This document shows positions 1-5,149 of a DNA stretch of 9,196 nt, piece by piece. Each line of letters opens with the position of its first letter. Positions within the stretch are counted from its first letter, which is position 1. The notes beneath the pieces were generated by a model. The model saw only the letters and a list, made by a program, of their open reading frames with translations, was not told the origin of the DNA and made no database searches. Location: assembly GCA_002393895.1 (NCBI GenBank), contig DGUE01000135.1:1-9196 (forward strand). Reading direction: 5' to 3'. This DNA is from Bacteroidales bacterium UBA4318. Lineage in GTDB: Bacteria; Bacteroidota; Bacteroidia; Bacteroidales; UBA932. A program made the position numbers and the translations under genes.

Positions 1-581
1 ACATCGAGTTCAACTTCCCCTTCGGATTCAAGGAGCTCGAGGGCATACACTCCCGCACCGATTTCGACCTCGGCAACCATCAGAAACTCAGCGGAAAGAA
101 GCTTCAGTACTTCGATCCCGAGACCGGCGAAAACTACGTTCCCTACTGCGTGGAAACGTCCATCGGCGTGGACCGCATGTTCCTCACCGTGCTCAGCCAC
201 TCCTACAAGATGGAGCAGCTCGAGAACGGCGAGAGCCGCGTCGTGCTGAGCATCCCTGCCCCTCTGGCCCCCGTGAAGGCTGCAGTGCTGCCCCTCGTGA
301 AGAAAGACGGCCTGCCGGAGATTGCCCAGAAGATTATGGACGACCTCAAATACGATTTCAACTGCCAGTACGAGGAAAAGGACAGCATAGGCAAGCGCTA
401 TCGCCGTCAGGATGCCATCGGCACCCCGTTCTGCATCACCGTGGACCATCAGAGCCTCGAAGATGGCTGCGTGACCGTGCGCGACCGCGACACGATGAGC
501 CAGGAGCGTGTGAAGATCGAGGATCTGCATGCTATGATAGAGAAGAAGGTTTCGCTTAGCAACTTGCTGCGCCAGCTGTAG
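1..581 (+). CDS. glyS: Glycyl-tRNA synthetase, C-terminal part (5' end outside window)
   Basis: This is the end of a class II aminoacyl-tRNA synthetase that charges tRNA-Gly with glycine in the cytoplasm. Complete codons start at base 3, and the frame is open from the window edge to the TAG at 579-581, so only the last 192 codons are present. The visible part includes the end of the catalytic domain, with the stretch EFNFPFGFKELEG and the class II motif 3 region ETSIGVDRMF, whose arginine codon is near base 174 and contacts ATP in this family. It is followed by an alpha/beta anticodon-binding domain, recognisable from PVKAAVLPLVKK, the segment DAIGTPFCITVD, and VTVRDRDTMSQ near the end. This matches the single-chain dimeric GlyRS used by Bacteroidetes rather than the tetrameric GlyQ/GlyS type. 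An ATG at base 150 is internal and not the real start. Nothing looks broken. Confidence 0.95.
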   Translation, partial: IEFNFPFGFKELEGIHSRTDFDLGNHQKLSGKKLQYFDPETGENYVPYCVETSIGVDRMFLTVLSHSYKMEQLENGESRVVLSIPAPLAPVKAAVLPLVKKDGLPEIAQKIMDDLKYDFNCQYEEKDSIGKRYRRQDAIGTPFCITVDHQSLEDGCVTVRDRDTMSQERVKIEDLHAMIEKKVSLSNLLRQL

Positions 582-608
582 GTTCCTTCGCTGCGCTCGG
601 AATGACAG
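582..608. repeat. Short dispersed imperfect palindrome between glyS and the ThiL-like gene
   Basis: Directly after the glyS stop lies a 27-base segment with the core TTCGCTGCGCTCGGAATGAC. It forms an imperfect palindrome, with TTCC at one end matched by GGAA at the other. Read on the minus strand it encodes the peptide CHSERSEG, which I recall as a frequent spurious translation of a small repeat dispersed through many bacterial genomes. It is followed by GAGAATGAC, which looks like a partial second copy of the repeat's end. It supplies the first possible ATG (602) of the next gene. It lacks a T-run, so it is not a standard terminator. Only one full copy is in this window, so the repeat identity rests on memory. 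Confidence 0.55.
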
Positions 609-1582
609 AAAAGAGAATGACCAGTTTTGCAGATATAGGAAAAAAAGAAGCCCTCCGGCGTTTGTATGAAGGCAGCGGGTTCAAGCCCACTGCACCCTCT
701 GCACACAAAGTGCTGCTGGAGGGAGTAGACTTCAATTTGGTCTATTTCCCCCTCAAACACCTTGGTTATAAAGCTGTTACGGCTGTAACAGGAGAACTTT
801 ATTCCCAACTCCGGCACGCAGAGACTCTTTCCGTCGTGCTGGGTGTCAGTGCCAAACTGGATTACCCTCAGATAGAAGAGCTCTGGTCCGGAATCAGTAC
901 CGCTGCAAAGGAATATGGCTATAAAGATGTTTCCCTGGACTTGCAGCCCTCGCGCAATGGCCTTTGCATCAGCGTGGCCGCCAGCGGCACCCGCTCCAAA
1001 CTCACCGAAGTCAGCCGCCCCCGGCCCGTGAGCAAAGACCTTCTTTGCGTTAGCGGGAGGCTCGGCGCGGCTTACCTCGGCATGAGGGTGATGGAGCGCG
1101 AACTCGAGCGTTTCGACAAGGGAGAATCCGACCGCAAGGAGCTCGAGCAATACAAGATGCTCGTGGGCGCATACCTCAAACCGGAGCTGGAATCCGGCAT
1201 GGTAGCCAAACTGGAAGAGGCGGAAATCATCCCCTCTGCCGGCTGCCTTATCACCAACGGCCTGGCCGACGCGGTCAAGCGAATCGCCGAGCAAACCGGG
1301 CTTGGAGCCAAGGTTTACGCCGACCGTATCCCCTTTGAAGGCAATTCCTTTGAACTGGGGAGAAAACTTGATATTGACCCGGTTTCTGCCGCGATGAATG
1401 GTGGGGAGGACTGCCAGATTCTGTTCGTCATACCAATCTCCAAGGCAGAGCAGTTCCGTCGTGATTTCCAGACCTTCGACATAATCGGACACCTCGCCCA
1501 GCCCGAGGTGGGAACCGTGCTCGTCACCCCGGAAGGAGTGGAACTTCCTCTGCGGGCACAGGGCTGGAAAGACGATGAATAA
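602..1582 (+). CDS. ThiL-like (AIR synthase-related) protein, probably catalytically degenerate
   Basis: The protein resembles thiamine-monophosphate kinase (ThiL), which phosphorylates thiamine phosphate to thiamine diphosphate with ATP. The family fit rests on the core LEGVDFNL, PLKHLGYKAV (residues 51-59), the AIR-synthase C-terminal half with LCVSGRLGAAYLGM, NGGED (266-270) and the closing LRAQGW. Several usual ATP and Mg sites are gone. The N-terminal GDDAA loop is missing, because residues 24-38 run straight into the LEGVDF strand. The SD(I/V)xAMN position reads TGELYSQ (63-69). GGDTTSS reads SLDLQPS (111-117). SDGL reads TNGL (218-221). Only NGGED is intact. At 326 residues it is slightly shorter than usual. 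The ATG at 602 lies inside the upstream repeat, so the in-frame ATG at 617 (Met6) is an equally good or better start. It is followed after 18 bases by the DUF4923 gene. It is probably a non-catalytic paralogue; true ThiL activity is doubtful. Confidence 0.8.
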   Translation: MTEKRMTSFADIGKKEALRRLYEGSGFKPTAPSAHKVLLEGVDFNLVYFPLKHLGYKAVTAVTGELYSQLRHAETLSVVLGVSAKLDYPQIEELWSGISTAAKEYGYKDVSLDLQPSRNGLCISVAASGTRSKLTEVSRPRPVSKDLLCVSGRLGAAYLGMRVMERELERFDKGESDRKELEQYKMLVGAYLKPELESGMVAKLEEAEIIPSAGCLITNGLADAVKRIAEQTGLGAKVYADRIPFEGNSFELGRKLDIDPVSAAMNGGEDCQILFVIPISKAEQFRRDFQTFDIIGHLAQPEVGTVLVTPEGVELPLRAQGWKDDE

Positions 1583-1600
1583 TCACAAAAGCATAGCAAC

Positions 1601-2296
1601 ATGAAAAAGATCCTCGCAACCCTCAGCGCGCTGGTGCTCCTCGCATCGGTTGCCAACGCACAGAGCGGCCTCGGCGGCCTGCTCGGCGGCATTTTCGGCG
1701 GAAACAAGACCGAAAATACCACAACCCCCCAGGACGGCTCTTCAACCATCGCCTCGGCGGCGGAGGGCCTTCTTGGCTCCCTGCTGGGCACCGTCATTTC
1801 CAAGACCGTTCCCGTGTCTCTTCCCGGCACCTGGACCTATAACGGCATCGCCTCCGCAATCGAGACGGAGAACGCCCTCACAACCCTCGCCGCATCCACT
1901 TATAAGGAGAAGCTCGAGGCAAAACTCGACGGATATCTCCAGAAGGTAGGCATTGTGCCCGGCGTAGCCACCATTACTTACAACGCGGACAACACCTTCA
2001 CCATCGCCAGCGCCACCAAGACCATCGCTTCCGGCACCTACACCTACGATACCCAGAGCAAGGAGATCGTGATGAAGCTCGGCAAGGTCTACAGCTATAT
2101 GACTATGGAAGGCACCGTCACCGCCACCGCTACCGGCGTGCAGGTTCTCTTCGATGCCAACAAGTTCCTGGCATTCGCGAAGAAAGCCATCAAGGTTGTC
2201 GGCGCCGGCAAGGACAACTCCACCCTCAACACCGTTGCCAAACTCTCCGACCAGGTCACCGGCCTGCAGCTCGGCTTCGACATGGTAAAGAAGTAA
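1601..2296 (+). CDS. Secreted DUF4923-type (lipocalin-like) protein
   Basis: This is a 231-residue exported protein of unknown function. Residues 1-20 are a clear Sec signal peptide: MKK, a hydrophobic stretch, then ANA before Gln21, a good signal peptidase I site. A Gly-rich linker follows (GLGGLLGGIFGGN), then a Ser/Thr-rich stretch and a second GLLGSLLG segment. The rest is a beta-rich domain starting at LPGTWTYNG, with repeated short strands such as ATITYNADNTFTI and SGTYTYD. The GTW opening and strand pattern are what I remember of DUF4923, a Bacteroidetes family with a lipocalin-like barrel. It would lie in the periplasm or be outer-membrane associated; its ligand is unknown. The gene begins 18 bases after the ThiL-like gene, with no visible promoter between them, so the two may be co-transcribed. 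It has no lipobox. The family assignment is from memory of sequence character, not a search. Confidence 0.75.
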   Translation: MKKILATLSALVLLASVANAQSGLGGLLGGIFGGNKTENTTTPQDGSSTIASAAEGLLGSLLGTVISKTVPVSLPGTWTYNGIASAIETENALTTLAASTYKEKLEAKLDGYLQKVGIVPGVATITYNADNTFTIASATKTIASGTYTYDTQSKEIVMKLGKVYSYMTMEGTVTATATGVQVLFDANKFLAFAKKAIKVVGAGKDNSTLNTVAKLSDQVTGLQLGFDMVKK

Positions 2297-2307
2297 GAGA
2301 ATTTTTT

Positions 2308-2376
2308 CGTTATTTTATCGGCGATAGTACAACTATAGTTTTTTTGTCTATATTTGTAAGTCGCTGATAAATAACG
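2308..2376. repeat. Imperfect inverted repeat around the cassette promoter
   Basis: CGTTATTTTATCGGCG at 2308-2323 is the reverse complement of CGCTGATAAATAACG at 2362-2376, apart from one mismatch and one unpaired base. The pairing can extend a little outward, through the T-run at 2302-2307 and AGAAAT at 2377-2382, up to the start codon. The 38-base interior holds the perfect palindrome AACTATAGTT (2331-2340) and the promoter element at 2349-2356. In a transcript reading through from the gene upstream, the repeat could fold over the ribosome-binding region of the precursor gene. A transcript starting at the local promoter would lack the left arm. The two arms are seen directly; any regulatory role is inference. 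Confidence 0.55.
2349..2356 (+). promoter_or_regulatory. Bacteroidetes-type -7 promoter element before the CXXX-peptide cassette
   Basis: TATATTTG matches the TAnnTTTG consensus of the primary sigma factor in Bacteroidetes. It lies 26 bases before the precursor's ATG, giving a predicted start near 2361-2364 and a leader of about 20 bases. No convincing -33 TTTG element is visible at the usual distance, so the promoter may be weak or need an activator. Confidence 0.6.
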
Positions 2377-2382
2377 AGAAAT

Positions 2383-3084
2383 ATGAAACAAAAAGATAGC
2401 GATGCGCTATCCGGCAGGAGAGAATTTCTAAAGCGCCTCAGCGCTGTCACCCTGCCAGCTATAGCCGTAATTACCGGATTGGTACCACTGTCTTCCTGCG
2501 TAAAGGAGGAGCTGGTGGTTGTTGACTGTAACAATTCCTGCGAAGGCGGATGTTCCGGAATGTGCACCGGGAGTTGCACCAGCAACTGCAGTTCCGACTG
2601 CGTCAGCGCTTGCTCGTCCGTCTGCACCGGGAGTTGCGGCAATACTTGTGAAGATACTTGTACCGGCACCTGCCGCACCGGTTGCACCAGTTGCACTGGC
2701 GGATGCGAAGGCTCCTGCACCGGAGGTTGTGGCGGGACCTGCTCCGGAGGCTGCGGCGGAACTTGCTCCGGCGGTTGCTCTTCCACCTGCACCAACGGCT
2801 GTAAGGGTGAATGCACGAATGCGTCCGGCCGCGGATGCTATGAATGCACGCAAGCCTGCTATGCCGGCTGTTCCGGAGCTTGCTCCAGCGGATGCAGCGG
2901 AGGATGCGACGGCTCTTGCAGAAGCTATTGTGTCAGCTCTTGCAAGGGTTATTGCACCAGCAGCATGAAGAGCCAGAGTTCCGGCTGTTCCGACAAGGGA
3001 TCTTGTTACTTTTTCTGCGAAAACGGCTGTTATGCCCACTGTTACGGATCTTGCGACAGTTCCTGCATAGCATCAAGCAACTAA
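2383..3084 (+). CDS. CXXX-repeat cysteine-rich RiPP precursor with Tat/lipoprotein leader
   Basis: This 233-residue protein appears to be the substrate of the cassette's maturation enzymes. Residues 10-17 read SGRREFLK, a near-consensus twin-arginine motif, followed by a hydrophobic segment and the lipobox LSSC, with the lipidated cysteine predicted at 39. After it comes VKEE, like the K-(D/E)2 surface-export signal described for Bacteroidetes lipoproteins. From Cys49 to Cys228 there are 43 cysteines, and 37 of the 42 spacings are exactly four residues. The positions between them are mostly Gly, Ser, Thr and Asn, with more Tyr and Phe after residue 150. The family's known maturases follow only five bases downstream. 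I infer a ribosomally made peptide cross-linked at Cys, for example by thioethers. A plain metal-binding or disulfide-rich surface protein is possible. No double-glycine leader is present. The start is the first ATG after the promoter. Confidence 0.85.
   Translation: MKQKDSDALSGRREFLKRLSAVTLPAIAVITGLVPLSSCVKEELVVVDCNNSCEGGCSGMCTGSCTSNCSSDCVSACSSVCTGSCGNTCEDTCTGTCRTGCTSCTGGCEGSCTGGCGGTCSGGCGGTCSGGCSSTCTNGCKGECTNASGRGCYECTQACYAGCSGACSSGCSGGCDGSCRSYCVSSCKGYCTSSMKSQSSGCSDKGSCYFFCENGCYAHCYGSCDSSCIASSN
2527..3066 (+). repeat. Coding tandem CXXX repeat (43 Cys codons, period 12 bases)
   Basis: A TGC or TGT codon recurs every 12 bases across most of this stretch. By cysteine position the blocks are C49-C101 (14 Cys), C104-C144 (11), a lone C152, C155-C191 (10), a lone C202, and C208-C228 (6). 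Register changes are spacings of 3 residues after C101 and C152, 8 after C144, 11 after C191 and 6 after C202. The most uniform part, around 2720-2785, repeats CSGGCGGT-like units almost perfectly at the DNA level and is a likely site for slippage or unit gain and loss. It is a protein-level repeat, not a CRISPR array, since there are no spacers. Confidence 0.9.
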
Positions 3085-3089
3085 TAACC

Positions 3090-4298
3090 ATGCAGATCAG
3101 GGAAGGAAATGCCTCGTGGCGCGGCGGGATGGCCAAGAACATCACCTTCATCGTTACCAAAGATTGCCAGCTGGCTTGCAAATATTGCTACCTTGTCGGC
3201 AAGAACATGAAGGAAAGGATGAGTTTCGAGACCGCCAAGGCTGCCGTGGACTACATTCTCGGCGACAGGAAACAGTTCGCCGAGGAGTCGGTCGTTTTCG
3301 ACTTTATCGGCGGGGAGCCCTTTCTGGAAATAGACCTGATCGACCGCCTGTGCGACTACATAAAGCAGCAACTGTTCCTTCTGGATCATCCATGGTTCAA
3401 TTCCTATCGTTTCAGCTTCTCCACGAACGGCATCAACTACCACGAAAAGAAAGTACAGGATTTTATCGAAAAGAACAAAAACCACCTTTCGATAGGAATC
3501 ACCATCGACGGCACCCGTGCCAAACACGACCTCAACAGGGTCTACAAAAACAGCGACCGGGGTTCCTACGACGACGTTGTACGCAACATTCCCCTCTGGC
3601 TCTCGCAGTTTCCTGATATGGGAACAAAGGTTACCATCAGCAGTCCGGACATCCCCTACATCAAAGAAAGCGTGCTCCACCTCTATAGCCTTGGCATAAA
3701 GGAAATCAATGTCAACTGTGTGTTCGAAGAAGTGTGGCAGGAAGGAGACGACGCCCTGTTCGAGCAGCAGCTGGTAGCGCTGGCAGATGAAATAATAGAC
3801 CGGGGGTTCTACCGCGACCACTACTGCTCCTTTTTCACCGGAGACATCGGCCGCCCCATGGACCCCGAGCGTGAGAACCAGAACTGGTGCGGAGCCGGAA
3901 TGATGCTTTCCGTGGATGCCGCGGGCAACTTCTACCCCTGCACCCGATTCGCCGCCTTCTCGTTAAGAAGCAAGAAACCAATCATCATAGGAAACGTGCG
4001 CGAAGGGATCGACCAGGATAAACTTCGTCCGTTCCTTACTTTGGACAGACTGACCCAAAGCCCGGAAGAATGCCGTAATTGCGAGGTTGCGGCAGGTTGT
4101 GCCTGGTGCCAGGGCGAAAATTACGATGCGGCACCGAAACCCACGATTTTCCGCCGCTCTACAGCAATATGCAAGATGCATAAGGCCCGCGTCAGGGCAA
4201 ATAATTACTACTGGACCCGGCTCGAAAGGCTCGAGACCAAGGAAGAAATTGAAAAACTCAAAAACAGGGAGGTGGCATGCTGCGATATCTTATCATAA
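3090..4298 (+). CDS. Radical SAM/SPASM peptide maturase, CXXX-repeat target family
   Basis: This 402-residue enzyme should bind a [4Fe-4S] cluster that cleaves S-adenosylmethionine to start radical modification of the Cys-rich precursor. The cluster motif is C26-x3-C30-x2-C33 followed by Tyr34, near the N-terminus, with GGEP at 74-77 for SAM binding. A TIM-barrel-like body follows (FSTNGI, GITIDG, NVNCVFEE). The C-terminal SPASM domain has C267, C284, C328, C331, C337, C340 and C361, able to hold auxiliary clusters. Its CX2CX5CX2C core is one residue shorter than the usual CX2CX5CX3C. I recall the family as TIGR04115. The ATG at 3090, five bases after the precursor stop, is chosen. The frame is open further upstream, but that stretch is inside the precursor gene and is an Arg/Leu-rich shadow. 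Met14 (3129) is a less likely alternative. The bond formed is unknown; Cys thioether formation is the obvious guess. Confidence 0.92.
   Translation: MQIREGNASWRGGMAKNITFIVTKDCQLACKYCYLVGKNMKERMSFETAKAAVDYILGDRKQFAEESVVFDFIGGEPFLEIDLIDRLCDYIKQQLFLLDHPWFNSYRFSFSTNGINYHEKKVQDFIEKNKNHLSIGITIDGTRAKHDLNRVYKNSDRGSYDDVVRNIPLWLSQFPDMGTKVTISSPDIPYIKESVLHLYSLGIKEINVNCVFEEVWQEGDDALFEQQLVALADEIIDRGFYRDHYCSFFTGDIGRPMDPERENQNWCGAGMMLSVDAAGNFYPCTRFAAFSLRSKKPIIIGNVREGIDQDKLRPFLTLDRLTQSPEECRNCEVAAGCAWCQGENYDAAPKPTIFRRSTAICKMHKARVRANNYYWTRLERLETKEEIEKLKNREVACCDILS
4268..4273 (+). promoter_or_regulatory. Strong Shine-Dalgarno-like sequence before the CXXX maturase
   Basis: GGAGGT lies three bases before the ATG at 4277, inside the end of the radical SAM gene. 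Strong SD matches are uncommon in Bacteroidetes, and this spacing is short. It favours the 4277 start over Met8, whose ATG at 4298 overlaps the upstream stop as TAATG. It could be a coincidence of the Arg-Glu-Val codons. Confidence 0.4.
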
Positions 4299-5149
4299 TG
4301 CTCGATGCATCGGCGCCATCGTTCTGCTATTATCCGGACCCTTCCTCCGGCGGCAGGAAGATGCCGTTGGAGGTCCTTCGCAAAGCCGTGTACTTCGCAC
4401 AGACGCACGCTCTGGGCGTGAATGTCCTATGCTCTGATCCCCCCGAAAAAGAGATTCTGCAGGAGCTCGACAGAATCAACCACATTTTTATCGGCCCAAG
4501 CTCCGTAACGAGCGACTCCGTATGGAATGTCCCCGTGTTGAACATCGGAGACAACCTGTCCGTATTCCCCGGAAATCCAGACAAAAACATAATCCTGCGC
4601 AGCGACGTGGCATCTCTTCCAAAGCTGCCGGAGGCCGTTAGCGCCTTGAAGGGCAAGTTCCTGCGGCTGAACGTGATAATCACCGACGAGTGGAAGATGA
4701 CTCCGGAGCTCGTGACGGTTTTCCAGAGAATTCTGGAGCAAACCGGCCGGCTGGCCGACGGCAGGCAGATTAACTTGATAACAGACCGTGCGATGCTCAG
4801 CAAACCCTCCCACTGCGAAGCGGGGGTGAAGCATCTGACCGTTGCACCGGATGGTAGGTTTTACATCTGCCCGGGGTTCTTCCACGAGAATCCGGAAGAT
4901 TCCTGCGGCAGTCTGGACGAAGGAGTAAGCGTTCCGTTGGAAGAACTGTACCGCCTGGAATATGCGCCCATTTGCAGGGAATGCGATGCCTGGCAGTGCA
5001 AGCGCTGCGTATGGATGAACAGAAAGAGAACGCTTGAGGTCAACACCCCCTCGCGGGGCCAGTGCATCACTTCGCATGTGGTGCGGAACTACGCCTTAAA
5101 AGACAGCCCAACCCCATATCTTGACCCCTTTGAACTGATAGGAAGATGA
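4277..5149 (+). CDS. CXXX repeat peptide maturase: SPASM-like protein without a radical SAM motif
   Basis: This 290-residue protein is probably a partner of the preceding enzyme. It has no CX3CX2C motif, so it should not cleave SAM itself. Residues 180-263 nevertheless mirror the SPASM domain of its neighbour: C180-x-AG, then PDGRFYICPG with C198, then C233-x2-C236-x4-C241-x2-C244, then C263, plus an extra C210. These could hold one or two auxiliary Fe-S clusters. The N-terminal half (LRYLIIMLD, IFIGPSS, LRLNVIITDEW) alternates strands and helices like a worn-down TIM barrel. The whole resembles a pseudo-radical-SAM protein, which I recall as the 'CXXX repeat peptide maturase' family (TIGR04119). 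It overlaps the upstream gene by 22 bases and the next by four (ATGA), implying coupled translation. The start at 4277 keeps the first predicted strand; Met8 at 4298 is the alternative. Substrate binding or electron transfer to the partner are inferences. Confidence 0.85.
   Translation: MLRYLIIMLDASAPSFCYYPDPSSGGRKMPLEVLRKAVYFAQTHALGVNVLCSDPPEKEILQELDRINHIFIGPSSVTSDSVWNVPVLNIGDNLSVFPGNPDKNIILRSDVASLPKLPEAVSALKGKFLRLNVIITDEWKMTPELVTVFQRILEQTGRLADGRQINLITDRAMLSKPSHCEAGVKHLTVAPDGRFYICPGFFHENPEDSCGSLDEGVSVPLEELYRLEYAPICRECDAWQCKRCVWMNRKRTLEVNTPSRGQCITSHVVRNYALKDSPTPYLDPFELIGR

Noticed and set aside
449..1492. Long open frame on the minus strand across glyS and the ThiL-like gene
   Set aside because: It opposes two recognisable + strand proteins, resembles no family I know, and crosses the repeat, giving the CHSERSEG artefact peptide. 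It is a shadow.
2331..2346. AACTATAGTT palindrome followed by a T-run as a terminator for the DUF4923 gene
   Set aside because: The palindrome has no loop and only five AT-rich pairs per side, so it would not form a stable terminator hairpin.
2308..2376. Phase-variable invertible promoter
   Set aside because: The arms are imperfect, the spacer is only 38 bases and no invertase gene is in the window. It is kept only as a minor alternative to an RNA hairpin.
2383..2526. Double-glycine bacteriocin-type leader on the precursor
   Set aside because: No GG cleavage site precedes the Cys repeats, and no C39-peptidase exporter is encoded nearby. The twin-arginine plus lipobox reading fits better.
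2428..3039. Ala/Gly-rich open frame on the minus strand, and an Ala/Pro-rich + strand frame at 2519-2968, over the precursor gene
   Set aside because: Both are out-of-frame readings of the 12-base Cys repeat, which yields low-complexity peptides in every frame. Only the CXXX frame has a leader and a start after the promoter.
2527..3066. CRISPR-like or noncoding repeat array
   Set aside because: There are no spacers of constant length. The period is 12 bases and follows codons of an intact protein.
2844..3089. Upstream extension of the radical SAM frame by 82 residues
   Set aside because: The extension is Arg/Leu/Gln-rich sequence read out of frame from the precursor gene. The enzyme family begins close to the CX3CX2C motif, matching the ATG at 3090.
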